A stretch of 64,000 nucleotides of DNA from Ferruginibacter sp. GTDB lineage: Bacteria > Bacteroidota > Bacteroidia > Chitinophagales > Chitinophagaceae. Each line of letters begins with the position of its first letter. The stretch's first letter is position 1. Under the pieces are notes generated by a model, which searched no databases, was not told the origin of the DNA, and worked only from the letters and a program-made list of their open reading frames with translations. Below, one piece after another: positions 1-9,642 of this stretch. The stretch is from the NCBI GenBank assembly GCA_016786725.1, contig JAEUVU010000004.1, positions 186,001 to 250,000 on the forward strand, in the 5' to 3' direction. Both the position numbers and the translations under genes were made by a program.

Positions 1-1
1 T

Positions 2-3000
2 TTTGGCTGGCCGGCGTCAGATGTATTATTAGCCAGTCCTCCGGGTTCGGTTATTCCTGTTATGCCAATTGGCCGCCTCGGCGCCATCAACGGAACCGAA
101 GTGGGTTATTATCTTGACAAAATGAAGCAATATGAACAGGCGCAACAAGCCCCCGGCCAAACCATTGCTGATAAAGGCTGGATGAAAAATATGCTGCATA
201 CCATTGGCGGATCTGACAGCCTGGAAAATGCCAACTTCAGTGTTTACATGAACGGGTATAAAAATATTATTGAGGATACTTTATATGGTGCACGTGTAAG
301 CACTTTTGCAAAAACTTCTGTAGCAGCCATTGAGCAGCAGCAAAGCCAGAGAATTGCTGATCTTTTTCAGGAAGGGCTTAGCTATGTAAAATATTTCGGC
401 CATTCATCGGCCAATGAACTCGCTATTAACTTAAATTATCCTGAAAATTATCAGAATACTGGAAAATATCCATTTATGCATATAAGTGGTTGTACAGTGG
501 GTAACTTTTTTAATTACAACCCACAACGCTTAACGGGTTACGCCGGCATGTCTTTATCTGAAAAATATGTTTTAATAAATCAAAAAGGTGCGATCGGCTT
601 TATTGGCAGTACACACTTTGGAATTGCGCCTTTTCTTAATTTTTATAATACAGAGTATTACAAAAACTTAGCTTACCGTATGTATGGTAACACCATCGGT
701 AACCAGTTAAGGGCAACCAATCAGTTTTTGGGCGCTAACCCCGGCAGCCTTGATTATTATACCCGCCTGCATCTTGAGCAGATAAACCTGCATGGTGACC
801 CGGCATTGAAAGTAAACACATTCGCAAAACCCGATTACGTTATTGAAGACCAGCTGGTGAAGTTTACACCTTCCATTATTTCAGTTGCTGACCAGAATTT
901 TAATGTTAATGTTAAGGTTATGAATATGGGCAGGGCTGTTAATGATTCAATAAGAGTAAGGATACGCCAGAAATTGCCCAATGATTCGATAAGGGTTTTG
1001 TACAACCAGGTCATCCGGGCTACTTTGTATATGGATTCTTTCAACCTCACAGTGCCTATTAATCCCGTTACTGATAAAGGGCTGAACAGGTTATTGGTAT
1101 CGCTTGATGTGGACCAGCGTGTGAGTGAACTTTCGGAAACCAACAATGAGCTGTCGAAAGATTTTTACATTTTCGAAGATGAATTAAGGCCGATTTCTCC
1201 CTACAACTACTCCATAGTTAATCAGCAGAACATAACTTTTTATGGCAGCACTGCAAACCCGCTCAGTAATGTGCGGCAGTATGTTATGGAAATAGACACT
1301 ACTGAATCTTATAACTCAGCATTTAAAAAAACATACAATGTTTCAGGGGTAGGGGGTATTGTAGAATTTAAACCCTCAAATATCACTTTTACCGACAGTA
1401 CGGTTTATTACTGGAGAACTGCAACTGTTCCTCCTGCAGGAAGTAATTATATATGGAACAGCTATTCATTTATTTACTTACCAAACAGTACACCGGGCTT
1501 CAACCAGTCGCATAATTTCCAGCATCAGAAATCTACAGTAAAAGATATTGATTATACTGCAGGTAATACCTGGCAGTTCCGTAACTCACAGGTAGGTGTA
1601 AAATTAAAAAATGGTGTTTATCCTACTGCCGCCAATCTTGCACAGGATTTTGAGGTTAATGTTGATGGAGGTAATATCGTACAAAGCGTTTGTACACTTA
1701 GTGGTATGATCGTCTTCACCGTATTTAACCCCATCGGGTTTAAACCTGTATTAAATGCATTAAGCGGGCCTGGTCAATTTGGTAGTGATAATATTTGTGG
1801 TGTAACCCGCAGATATAGCTTTAACTATACACTTAACACATTTGCAAAGAGAAAAGCAGCAGTTGAGTTCCTGGATAACCATGTTCCCAATGGTTATTAT
1901 GTAGTAGCAATGAACCTTGCAAATAATAATACGGCCCTTAATACTTATGCTGCCGATTGGCAGAATGATACCCTGCTGTTGGGTTCGGGTAATTCATTGT
2001 ATCATCGTTTAAAAAATGCAGGCTTCCTCGAAATTGATTCCTTCAACCGTCCAAGGGCTTTTAATTTTATGTATAAGAAGCAGGACAATTCCTTTATCCC
2101 GGTTTATAAACTATCAGCAGGAAATACTGATAAGATTGTGCTGGATGTGGTATGCCCTTCAACAAAAGGCACCGGTATCATTACTTCGCCCTTATACGGG
2201 CCCTCTACTTCCTGGAGCCAGTTCCACTGGAGAGGTAAACCTGTAGAAACAACTCCGGGAGATTCGTTATCATTTAAAATAATAGGAGTAAACAGTGCCG
2301 GTGTTGAAACCCTCTTGTATACGGTAGATTCCACCACCAAGGATCTGGATATTTCTGCAATAAATGCAGCCCAATACCCTTATCTTAAACTTCAGATGTA
2401 TAATGAAGATACTGTTAAAGGAACACCTTACCAGTTGAGATACTGGAGGGTTAATGGGGCATATGTTCCTGAAGGGGCTGTTGCACCAAATATTCTCTTT
2501 ACAATGAAGGATACAGCCGAACAGGGAGAAATAATAGATTTTAAACTGGCGTTCAAAAACATCAGCCAGGTAGCTTTTGCCGATAGCATGAAAGTTAATT
2601 TTACCATAACAGACAGAAATAATAATCCAACACCACTTCCGGTTTCTAAAGGTAAAGTACTTACATCAGGAGATACCCTGGTAATTAGTTATAAAATTGA
2701 TACTAAAAATTATCCTGGGGCCAATACGGTGTTTGTTGAGGTAAACCCTGCCAATGCACAACCAGAGCAATATCATTTTAATAATGTACTCTACAAGAAC
2801 CTGTTTGTAAAAGCTGATAATTTCAATCCGTTGCTTGATGTAACGTTTGACGGTGTGCATATTCTTAATAAAGACATAGTATCTGCAAAACCACATATTC
2901 TGATCAGCCTTAAAGATGAGAACCGCTTCCTGTCGTTGAGCGATACTGCGTACATAAAAGTGCAGGTGCGTTTTCCTGATGGATCGTTGCGTACTTATCA

Positions 3001-3559
3001 TTTTGGCGATAGCCTTCGGTTTACGCCGGCTAATTTATCAACCGGTAATAACTCAGCAACTATTGACTTTACGCCTTATTTCCCCGAAGATCCAAACGAT
3101 CCTGAACCAATATATGAACTGATCGTTTCCGGAAGGGATGTTATTGGCAATACAGCCGGTGCAATAGAACATCATGTGTCATTTAAGGTGATATCCAAAT
3201 CAATGATCTCGAACCTGCTTAATTATCCAAATCCATTTACCACATCAACTGCCTTTGTGTTTACAGTTACAGGCAGCGAAGTGCCTCAGAATATGCGGAT
3301 ACAGATATTAACCATTACCGGAAAAATTGTACGGGAAATTACCAGCAGTGAACTCGGGCCCATACATGTTGGCAGAAATATTACTGAGTTTAAATGGGAT
3401 GGCACAGATATGTATGGAGCAAAACTTGCCAATGGTGTTTACCTGTACAGGGTGCTTACAAACCTGAATGGTAAACCACTTGATAAGTACAAAGCAGAAG
3501 GAGATAATACGGATAAGTATTTTAATAAAGGTTATGGAAAAATGGTGCTGATACGATAA
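2..3559 (+). CDS. C25-family (gingipain/PorU-like) cysteine protease, 5' partial
   Basis: The reading frame is open to the left edge of the window (it runs in frame from base 2, upstream of the first ATG at 62), so the N-terminus is missing. The first visible residues (PIGRL, then a YYLDK helix) match the start of a C25 caspase-like core. The likely catalytic His is in FGHSS (codon 401-403) and the Cys in SGCTVGNF (codon 491-493). After the core come long beta-rich, Ig-like repeats with CARDB character, and a C-terminal segment with NGVYLYR resembling a FlgD-Ig or type IX sorting domain. The family includes secreted gingipains and the T9SS sortase PorU; more than 1180 residues plus the terminal Ig module suggest a long PorU-like relative acting at the outer membrane. 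Which subgroup it belongs to cannot be settled here. A strong terminator follows. Confidence 0.85.
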   Translation, partial: FGWPASDVLLASPPGSVIPVMPIGRLGAINGTEVGYYLDKMKQYEQAQQAPGQTIADKGWMKNMLHTIGGSDSLENANFSVYMNGYKNIIEDTLYGARVSTFAKTSVAAIEQQQSQRIADLFQEGLSYVKYFGHSSANELAINLNYPENYQNTGKYPFMHISGCTVGNFFNYNPQRLTGYAGMSLSEKYVLINQKGAIGFIGSTHFGIAPFLNFYNTEYYKNLAYRMYGNTIGNQLRATNQFLGANPGSLDYYTRLHLEQINLHGDPALKVNTFAKPDYVIEDQLVKFTPSIISVADQNFNVNVKVMNMGRAVNDSIRVRIRQKLPNDSIRVLYNQVIRATLYMDSFNLTVPINPVTDKGLNRLLVSLDVDQRVSELSETNNELSKDFYIFEDELRPISPYNYSIVNQQNITFYGSTANPLSNVRQYVMEIDTTESYNSAFKKTYNVSGVGGIVEFKPSNITFTDSTVYYWRTATVPPAGSNYIWNSYSFIYLPNSTPGFNQSHNFQHQKSTVKDIDYTAGNTWQFRNSQVGVKLKNGVYPTAANLAQDFEVNVDGGNIVQSVCTLSGMIVFTVFNPIGFKPVLNALSGPGQFGSDNICGVTRRYSFNYTLNTFAKRKAAVEFLDNHVPNGYYVVAMNLANNNTALNTYAADWQNDTLLLGSGNSLYHRLKNAGFLEIDSFNRPRAFNFMYKKQDNSFIPVYKLSAGNTDKIVLDVVCPSTKGTGIITSPLYGPSTSWSQFHWRGKPVETTPGDSLSFKIIGVNSAGVETLLYTVDSTTKDLDISAINAAQYPYLKLQMYNEDTVKGTPYQLRYWRVNGAYVPEGAVAPNILFTMKDTAEQGEIIDFKLAFKNISQVAFADSMKVNFTITDRNNNPTPLPVSKGKVLTSGDTLVISYKIDTKNYPGANTVFVEVNPANAQPEQYHFNNVLYKNLFVKADNFNPLLDVTFDGVHILNKDIVSAKPHILISLKDENRFLSLSDTAYIKVQVRFPDGSLRTYHFGDSLRFTPANLSTGNNSATIDFTPYFPEDPNDPEPIYELIVSGRDVIGNTAGAIEHHVSFKVISKSMISNLLNYPNPFTTSTAFVFTVTGSEVPQNMRIQILTITGKIVREITSSELGPIHVGRNITEFKWDGTDMYGAKLANGVYLYRVLTNLNGKPLDKYKAEGDNTDKYFNKGYGKMVLIR

Positions 3560-3580
3560 CCGTTTTAATTCAATCATACA

Positions 3581-3612
3581 AAGCTGTCCCTTACTTTGGG
3601 ACAGCTTTTTTT
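3581..3612 (+). terminator. Rho-independent terminator after the C25 protease
   Basis: A perfect 10-bp stem (AAGCTGTCCC with GGGACAGCTT) with a 7-nt loop is followed by a run of T. Confidence 0.9.
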
Positions 3613-3673
3613 ATAGGGTGCAAACCGTTGAAAGGTTCGCAACCCTTGCAACCAGATTATGGGCCATGGGTGT

Positions 3674-3681
3674 TACCTTTG
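3674..3681 (+). promoter_or_regulatory. Bacteroidota -7 box for the hscA-like gene
   Basis: TACCTTTG matches TAnnTTTG. No clear -33 TTTG lies at the usual spacing; a TTG is at 3646-3648, slightly too far. The box sits 18 nt before the ATG at 3700 and therefore argues against the longer upstream reading frame being translated. Confidence 0.55.
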
Positions 3682-3699
3682 CCAGTAAACAAAAAAAAT

Positions 3700-5538
3700 A
3701 TGGCTAAAATAGCTATCAATATAGCAACAGGTACTTTGCAACAGGAAGAAATGATTGTAGGGATTGACCTGGGAACAACCAACAGCCTGGTTGCAATCAT
3801 ACATCCGGAAAGTAAAAAGCCGGTGGCACTGAAAGAGCATAACAGCAACTCACTGGTTCCATCCGTTATTCATTTTGGTCAGCATGATATCACTGTAGGG
3901 AATGAAGCAAAACAATACCTGGTTTCAGATGCTGCAAATACGGTGTTTTCTGCAAAGCGGTTAATGGGTAAAACTTATAACGACGTAAAGAATAATTCCA
4001 CTTTGCTTGCTTATAAAATAATTGATGATGAAAATAAATTAGTTAAAGTACAGGTTGGCGATATATTTTATTCACCGGTTGAACTTTCTTCCTTCATTCT
4101 AAAAGAATTAAAAAAACAGGCAGAGCATATTTTAAAAACACCGGTAGGCAAAGCGGTAATCACCGTGCCGGCCTATTTTAACGATGCACAACGCCAGGCC
4201 ACCCGTGATGCCGGCAAATTGGCGGGGCTGGATGTGCTCCGTATCATCAATGAGCCTACAGCAGCCAGCCTTGCGTATGGTTTTGGTTTGAACCAGGGAG
4301 AGCAAAAAACCATTGCAGTGTACGACCTGGGCGGCGGTACTTTTGATATTTCGATATTGAATATAAATGGCGGAATTTTTGAGGTGCTTTCCACCAATGG
4401 CGATACTTACCTAGGCGGTGATGATCTTGATGCTGCAATTGTTGATTATTGGTTAGCGCAAAATACATTTGCAGGCGATGAATCAACACACAGGCAGGGG
4501 CTGAGGTTAAAGGCAGAGGAAGCAAAAAAATATTTATCAGCAAACGGGCTGTTTAAAACCGTTTATGCAGGGAAGCACATCTCACTAAGCCGGCAGCAAT
4601 TTGAAGCTTTGATAAAGCCAATCATTGAAAGAACCATAACATCCTGTAAGAATGCATTGAAAGACGCAGGCTTAAAAAAGAATGATATTGATGAGATTGT
4701 AATGGTAGGAGGAAGCACCCGGGTGCCCCTGGTAAAAGAAATGGTAAGTTCTTTTTTTGAAAAAAAACCGAATGATACAGTTGATCCCGATGAAGTGGTT
4801 GCATTAGGCGCCGCCATACAGGCTGATATACTGGCTGGCAATACTACCAATATGCTGCTGCTTGATGTTACCCCACTTTCTCTTGGTTTGGAAACAATGG
4901 GAGGATTGATGGATGTTTTGTTGCCACGCAATTCTAAAATACCGGCAAAGGCGGCAAGGCAGTATACCACATACAAAGATGGGCAAAGCGGTATGAAGAT
5001 AGCCGTTTATCAGGGAGAAAGGGATATGGTGAAAGATAACCGGAGGCTTGCAGAATTTAATTTAACGGGTATACCCGGTATGCCCGCCGGAATGCCAAAA
5101 GTTGAAATAAGCTTTTTAATAAATGCCGATGGTATTTTAGCTGTAAATGCAAAGGAATTGAGAAGTGGTGTGGAGCAATCTATTGAAGTAAAACCGCAGT
5201 ATGGATTAACAGATGAAGATGTTGAGAAAATGCTGCTGGATTCTATGGAACATGCCAAAGAAGATATGGAACTGCGTGGGTTAACAGAGGCCAAAACAGA
5301 AGCCGAACAGTTATTGCAAACCACTGAAAAATTCATGCATAAAAATTTTGAGAACCTTACACAGGATGAAATAACTGCTACATCTCTTGCTATGCAGGCG
5401 CTTCAGCTTTCGCTTGATATGAATGATAAGAACCTGGTTCAAACCAAAACAGAAGCGTTGAATGAAATTTCGAGGCCTTATGCTGAAAGGATTATGGATT
5501 TAGCTATAGGCAAGGCAATGAAGGGAAGCAAGATTTAA
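3700..5538 (+). CDS. hscA: Hsp70-family chaperone, HscA-like
   Basis: A cytoplasmic Hsp70 of 612 residues. The phosphate-1 loop reads GIDLGTTNSLVA, the TNSLVA form typical of HscA rather than the TNSCVA of DnaK. The other ATPase signatures are VYDLGGGTFDIS and VGGSTRVPLV, followed by the substrate-binding domain beginning at LLLDVTPLSLGLETMGG. The length is close to the 616 residues of E. coli HscA and there is no long DnaK-type acidic tail. HscA helps the scaffold IscU hand over Fe-S clusters. The ATG at 3700 was chosen because the -7 box lies just upstream; the frame remains open to 3628 but those codons would precede the transcript. No isc genes are nearby, so the Fe-S role is inferred from sequence type only. 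Confidence 0.8.
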   Translation: MAKIAINIATGTLQQEEMIVGIDLGTTNSLVAIIHPESKKPVALKEHNSNSLVPSVIHFGQHDITVGNEAKQYLVSDAANTVFSAKRLMGKTYNDVKNNSTLLAYKIIDDENKLVKVQVGDIFYSPVELSSFILKELKKQAEHILKTPVGKAVITVPAYFNDAQRQATRDAGKLAGLDVLRIINEPTAASLAYGFGLNQGEQKTIAVYDLGGGTFDISILNINGGIFEVLSTNGDTYLGGDDLDAAIVDYWLAQNTFAGDESTHRQGLRLKAEEAKKYLSANGLFKTVYAGKHISLSRQQFEALIKPIIERTITSCKNALKDAGLKKNDIDEIVMVGGSTRVPLVKEMVSSFFEKKPNDTVDPDEVVALGAAIQADILAGNTTNMLLLDVTPLSLGLETMGGLMDVLLPRNSKIPAKAARQYTTYKDGQSGMKIAVYQGERDMVKDNRRLAEFNLTGIPGMPAGMPKVEISFLINADGILAVNAKELRSGVEQSIEVKPQYGLTDEDVEKMLLDSMEHAKEDMELRGLTEAKTEAEQLLQTTEKFMHKNFENLTQDEITATSLAMQALQLSLDMNDKNLVQTKTEALNEISRPYAERIMDLAIGKAMKGSKI

Positions 5539-5588
5539 TTTTTTTATTAACCGGTTCATCTGTTTTAACTTTCTGTAATCAGAAATCA

Positions 5589-6464
5589 ATGAATTTTACG
5601 CTGAAACATTATTGCTGTTCTTTATGTGGTAAGGATGAAACAAAACCTGTGCTGACCAAACAGGGTTTCTCAATTGTGCAATGCAGGCATTGCGGTTTTG
5701 TATATGTGAATCCACGGATAGAAAATGAACAGCTTGCTTCAATATACAGGCATAATTATTTTAAGAATAAAGACTATGGTTATGCAGGATACGAACAGGA
5801 AAAAAAATTACGTATCAAAAATTTTGAGCGCTGGTTAAAAGATGCCGGTAACTATATAGCTGAAAAAAAACCTGTTTATGCGCTTGACGTGGGATGCGCT
5901 GCCGGCTATTGTCTGGCATTGATGAAAGCAAAAGGATGGGAAGCAACAGGGCTTGAACTGGATGAAGAAATGTATACCGGCCTTAAGCAAATTGGCTATG
6001 AGGTTTCAAAATTGATGCTTGAAAATTTTGAAAGTGGCAAAAAATTTTCGGTTATTACACTCTTTGATGTAATTGAACATATACCCGGTATAAGTAAAGC
6101 CTTCTCTAAGCTGAATTCATTACTTGCCGATGATGGAATTATAATAATGGTTACTCCTGATTATGGCAGTTGGCAAAGGAAATTACTTGGAAAACGATGG
6201 TTTCAGTTTAAACCAATTGAGCATATTCAATACTTCAGTAAACATTCATTAAAAATGTTTGCAGAACGCAATGGCCTCAAAATTGTTCATCAAAGCGCCT
6301 GTGGCCAATATGCAGACACAGGTTTTTTGCTTAACCGCTTAAACTATTATCATTTTACTTTTTTGGCAAGAATATTTGAAAAAGCACTTAGACTACTGAG
6401 ATTAAAAAACAGGTTTTTTTATACTGATACGGGGAGTTTATTTGTGGTGCTTAAACATAAATAA
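5589..6464 (+). CDS. Zinc-ribbon class I SAM-dependent methyltransferase
   Basis: A 291-residue protein. Residues about 9-40 carry two Cys-x-x-Cys pairs (CSLCG and CRHCG), a small zinc ribbon common in sugar- and lipid-modifying methyltransferases. The Rossmann core begins with ALDVGCAAGYCLALMK (motif I), followed by TGLELDEEMY (motif II) and ITLFDVIEHI (motif IV/post-I). The substrate cannot be read from sequence. The gene lies 50 nt after the chaperone and its last 27 bases overlap the end of the convergent membrane glycosyltransferase-like gene. That partner and the downstream acyltransferase suggest work on surface glycans, which is inference. Confidence 0.8.
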   Translation: MNFTLKHYCCSLCGKDETKPVLTKQGFSIVQCRHCGFVYVNPRIENEQLASIYRHNYFKNKDYGYAGYEQEKKLRIKNFERWLKDAGNYIAEKKPVYALDVGCAAGYCLALMKAKGWEATGLELDEEMYTGLKQIGYEVSKLMLENFESGKKFSVITLFDVIEHIPGISKAFSKLNSLLADDGIIIMVTPDYGSWQRKLLGKRWFQFKPIEHIQYFSKHSLKMFAERNGLKIVHQSACGQYADTGFLLNRLNYYHFTFLARIFEKALRLLRLKNRFFYTDTGSLFVVLKHK

Positions 6465-7583
6465 ACAAAAATGTTCCAGAAAACGTGCAGCCAGTAATAC
6501 AAACAGCGGATAAATTGATAAGAGAAAACGGTTGTGGTAATCATCACATTGGAAAACTATTGTAAGCGTATAAAATAAAATGATGCCTGCTAAAAATGCT
6601 GTAATTTCTTTGCTGAATTTATGTTTCCTGATAAAAAAGCTGCATATAGCAGAAACATAAAGCGGTATTACATTTAACAAAAGGAATAAATTATGGGTGT
6701 TGCTGTAATAATTCCTTGTCATCAAAAAAAAGTATTGGATTTTTAAACCGGCAAACTGCAAAAAATGAGAGAAATTATGTGTTACATAATGCCAGAGCTG
6801 GTATAGAGGACTGCCGGTATTAACCAGATCAAGTTTTTGGTACGGTTGTGATGCAGGTAAATCACAAATTATACTCTCTTCTTCAAAAGCCTGCGTTATA
6901 TGCCAGTCGTGGATACTGGAAAAAACAGTGTTTATAACAAAATATCCCAGCATCATCATTACTACAGAGCCACAGGCAATAATAACCTTCCATTTTTTAT
7001 TGGCATAATAAAAAAAGTATACATAAACACCCATGCCCAATAAAATGCCGAGAGGCCTTGAAATAAACGCTAAAAGCAGGGCCAACGAAATGAACAATAT
7101 ATTTTTCAGGCGATCAGGTTTATAAAGAATGAGTGTTGAAACCAGCATTAATATTGCACTGAAGAATACAGATTCAGTATATAAATAAACAACCCAGCTT
7201 TGATACGGGCTGAATGCAAGCAGGTAAAAAATGATCAGAACAGGCGTTAAGGCGCTTTGAAATATTTTGGTAAGCGCCTTGTAAAATAGCATAAAAGCAA
7301 AAAAATTTAATAATGCCTGGATGACAAAAGCGCCAACCATGCCTGTTTTTATTTTTATTGCTATTGCAATAATAAAAATAGTTGCAGAATAAAACCAGAA
7401 CCTGGGAGCAGAAAATGAACCGGTATTGATATAAAGATTTGCCTCATCAATATACTTTTCGGCTTCCAGCCTGGTAACTACACCATAAATATTCAGGTAA
7501 ATAATTACTGATAACAACCACAACAGGCCCGTACATAATTTTCCATATCTTAAAAAAAAGGATGACAGGGAATTTGAAGGCAT
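6438..7583 (-). CDS. Multi-pass membrane protein, probable GT-C-type glycosyltransferase
   Basis: A 381-residue inner-membrane protein with roughly ten hydrophobic segments. The first loop, between segments 1 and 2, contains acidic residues (LEAEKYIDEA), the place where GT-C polyprenol-phosphate-sugar transferases carry their catalytic acid. A larger soluble loop at about residues 215-270 has CDLPASQPYQ. No family signature is conclusive; it could also be an uncharacterised polymerase or flippase. It lies 26 nt downstream of the acyltransferase on the same strand, consistent with a small envelope-sugar operon ribE-acyltransferase-GT. It overlaps the convergent methyltransferase tail to tail by 27 bp. 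Confidence 0.65.
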   Translation of the reverse strand: MPSNSLSSFFLRYGKLCTGLLWLLSVIIYLNIYGVVTRLEAEKYIDEANLYINTGSFSAPRFWFYSATIFIIAIAIKIKTGMVGAFVIQALLNFFAFMLFYKALTKIFQSALTPVLIIFYLLAFSPYQSWVVYLYTESVFFSAILMLVSTLILYKPDRLKNILFISLALLLAFISRPLGILLGMGVYVYFFYYANKKWKVIIACGSVVMMMLGYFVINTVFSSIHDWHITQAFEEESIICDLPASQPYQKLDLVNTGSPLYQLWHYVTHNFSHFLQFAGLKIQYFFLMTRNYYSNTHNLFLLLNVIPLYVSAICSFFIRKHKFSKEITAFLAGIILFYTLTIVFQCDDYHNRFLLSIYPLFVLLAARFLEHFCLFMFKHHK

Positions 7584-7609
7584 TTTTAATATTTAATAAA
7601 ATGTCAGGT

Positions 7610-8743
7610 TTACTTTTTTGATAGTTTTTTTCTTATTAATACTGCCAGTGGCTGCTCCACAGTTTTGTAAAAAATAAATGATATAATGATCATTAGTATA
7701 AATGCAAGCAGGATGTTTCGGCCCGTAAATTTAAAAATGTAAGATAACATAAAACTTGTATGAAGCAGGTAGAATGAATAGGTGGAATTTCCTAATGCAA
7801 CCATAAGTTTACCAGACAAGAACTGTTGTAAATGGCTCTTTTGATAAATAAGGCTGTAAAAGATAAAAACGATTCCTACGGGCATCAGCAGGTTGTTGAT
7901 CAGTATACCTGGTAAAATATCGGTTGCATGCCTGAGGTTATTGTTAACGGCTATAAAAAAAAGCGCAGTAACAGATAGAGCTACGATAAGTAATCCTGCA
8001 TATAGAATAGTTTTTCCTCCGCACGGTACAAAGAGCGGTTTTACCTTTCCTTTCACGAGCATAGCCAGGTAAATACCGCAGGCAAATTCAAAAACCCTTC
8101 CGAAAAAAGTATAGTTCATCATAAAAAAATGATCACTGAAAAATCCACCGGAAGGGTGTAAAGAGAAAAGGTAAGTGATAGCGATACCAAGCATATAAAA
8201 AAGGATAACAAATTTTACAAGCCCTGATATTTTTTTGATGAATAGAAAAATAAGCGGTGATAATAAATAGAATAATTCTTCTACCGACATGCTCCAGCTG
8301 GGGCCAATACCTGTTAAAAAATATTCAGAAGAAAAACCCTTGAGTAAACTGATATTTAAAAAATACAGTTTTATCGCCTGCCTGCCTGAATAAAGGCCAT
8401 GATAATAACCAAGAAAAAAAGTAATACTGATCAGAATGATTAAAATCGGAAAAACCCTTGAGATACGATTAATGAAATAGTTGTAGAGTTTTGTTTTATT
8501 CAGGGTGCTTATTCCGTGATATTTATAATAGATCAAAAAACCGCTTAGTACAAAGAAGAAAGTAAGAAAAGTATAAAACTGGTTTACAAATAAATAAAGC
8601 CCCGGCTGCGTTTCAGGAGAAAAGAAATTAAGGTGTTTAAAAAAAATGAAATAGACAGCAATAGCACGTATACCCGTCAGGGCAGGTATAAATTGTTTAT
8701 CGTCCGTAAAAATAATTCCGGTGGTTTGTCCTGATTTATTCAT
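7610..8743 (-). CDS. Acyltransferase 3 family (OafA/YrhL-type) membrane protein
   Basis: A 377-residue integral membrane acyltransferase with about ten transmembrane segments. It starts with the family hallmark PALTGIRAIAVYFIFFKHL, where the usual active-site His follows the first helix, then FFVLSGFLIYY and WSMSVEELFYLLSPL. Members add acetyl or other acyl groups to surface sugars such as O-antigen or exopolysaccharide. Its start codon overlaps the stop of ribE by 8 bases, so the two are translationally coupled despite unrelated roles. The downstream gene is a membrane glycosyltransferase-like protein. Confidence 0.85.
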   Translation of the reverse strand: MNKSGQTTGIIFTDDKQFIPALTGIRAIAVYFIFFKHLNFFSPETQPGLYLFVNQFYTFLTFFFVLSGFLIYYKYHGISTLNKTKLYNYFINRISRVFPILIILISITFFLGYYHGLYSGRQAIKLYFLNISLLKGFSSEYFLTGIGPSWSMSVEELFYLLSPLIFLFIKKISGLVKFVILFYMLGIAITYLFSLHPSGGFFSDHFFMMNYTFFGRVFEFACGIYLAMLVKGKVKPLFVPCGGKTILYAGLLIVALSVTALFFIAVNNNLRHATDILPGILINNLLMPVGIVFIFYSLIYQKSHLQQFLSGKLMVALGNSTYSFYLLHTSFMLSYIFKFTGRNILLAFILMIIISFIFYKTVEQPLAVLIRKKLSKK

Positions 8744-9326
8744 TTATTTTCATGATCCTGCTTACATATTTCCCTACCACATCCCATTCAATATTAACTA
8801 TACCGCCCTGCTTAAGGTTGCTCATATTGGTATGTTCAAATGTATAGGGAATGATAGCAACTGTGAACTGGTTGTTTGTTACATTAAAACAGGTAAGGCT
8901 GATACCATTCACCGTAACAGACCCCTTTTCAATAATGAAAGCGGCAAATGCTGATGGAAAACTGAAAGTATATTCCCAACTGCCATCTTTAGATTTTATT
9001 TGTGTACATAGTGCTGTACAATCAACATGGCCCTGCACAATATGCCCGTCAAGGCGGCCATTCAGCAGCATGCAACGTTCCAAATTAACAATGTCGCCTT
9101 TTTGCCAGATGCCCAAATTTGTTTTTAGCAGGGTTTCCTCAATAGCAGTTACCCTGTGCATATCATCTCTTATTTCTTCAACGGTGAGGCAAACACCGTT
9201 GTGGCTAAGGCTCTGGTCTGCTTTCAGTTCACCCGCCAGCGGCGTTGATACCCAAAAGCTTTTGTTGGTTCCATTAATTATTATCTCAGTAATGGTACCC
9301 GTATTTTCTATAATTCCTGTAAACAT
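8736..9326 (-). CDS. ribE: Riboflavin synthase alpha chain
   Basis: A 196-residue enzyme that dismutates two 6,7-dimethyl-8-ribityllumazine molecules into riboflavin. The N-terminus MFTGIIENTG is diagnostic. The two tandem lumazine-binding barrels show their repeated signature as NGVCLTVEEI (about residue 45) and VNGISLTCFNV (about residue 140), each followed by an IPYTFEHTN- or IEETLLKTN-like stretch. Length fits the family (about 200). The gene is divergent from rpsU, with about 100 bp between starts and no FMN riboswitch visible. Confidence 0.95.
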   Translation of the reverse strand: MFTGIIENTGTITEIIINGTNKSFWVSTPLAGELKADQSLSHNGVCLTVEEIRDDMHRVTAIEETLLKTNLGIWQKGDIVNLERCMLLNGRLDGHIVQGHVDCTALCTQIKSKDGSWEYTFSFPSAFAAFIIEKGSVTVNGISLTCFNVTNNQFTVAIIPYTFEHTNMSNLKQGGIVNIEWDVVGKYVSRIMKINE

Positions 9327-9380
9327 GTGTCAAATTTCGGATTTTGTTACAAAGAATTTCATTATTTAAATATTTCCTGC

Positions 9381-9388
9381 TATCTTTG
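9381..9388 (+). promoter_or_regulatory. -7 box of rpsU promoter
   Basis: TATCTTTG fits TAnnTTTG; a weak -33 (TTTC, 9357-9360) lies 20 bases upstream. It gives a leader of about 30 nt that contains the strong Shine-Dalgarno. Confidence 0.65.
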
Positions 9389-9405
9389 CGCCCTTCAAAT
9401 CACCT

Positions 9406-9414
9406 AAAGGAGGT
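9406..9414 (+). promoter_or_regulatory. Strong Shine-Dalgarno of rpsU
   Basis: AAAGGAGGT lies 9 bases before the ATG and is a full match to the 16S anti-SD, unusual in this window where other genes start after A-rich leaders. The preceding ACCT (9402-9405) can pair with AGGT (9411-9414), partly hiding the site in a small hairpin. Confidence 0.85.
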
Positions 9415-9423
9415 ATATATTAT

Positions 9424-9618
9424 ATGTTAATTATTGATTCAAAAGATTGCGAAAACATCGACAAGGCCCTCAAAAAGTACAAAAAGAAATTTGAGAAAAG
9501 CAAAATTCTGTTACAGTTGAGAGACAGGCAGGCTTTTACCAAGCCTTCTGTACGCCGTCGCAAGGAAGTTTTGAAAGCTGTTTATAAAGAGCAGGTTTCA
9601 GCAGGTAAATTCGACTAA
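9424..9618 (+). CDS. rpsU: Small ribosomal subunit protein bS21
   Basis: A 64-residue basic protein with the S21 pattern: a central RDRQAFTKPSVRRRKE stretch and Arg/Lys-rich helices. It binds the 30S platform near the 3' end of 16S rRNA. In Bacteroidota bS21 helps bury the anti-Shine-Dalgarno, which explains why most genes lack SD sites; rpsU itself keeps a perfect one, a feature linked to autoregulation in Flavobacterium. The transcript ends at a strong hairpin whose T-run touches the start of the Xer gene. Confidence 0.95.
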   Translation: MLIIDSKDCENIDKALKKYKKKFEKSKILLQLRDRQAFTKPSVRRRKEVLKAVYKEQVSAGKFD

Positions 9619-9642
9619 GATTATTTAAATCAGCAATATTTT

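Noticed and set aside
3628..3699. A 24-codon N-terminal extension of the HscA-like chaperone
   Set aside because: The -7 box TACCTTTG lies inside it, and the Hsp70 family starts near the ATG at 3700.
9327..9423. An FMN riboswitch for ribE in the divergent spacer
   Set aside because: The spacer is under 100 bp and contains no conserved RFN elements.
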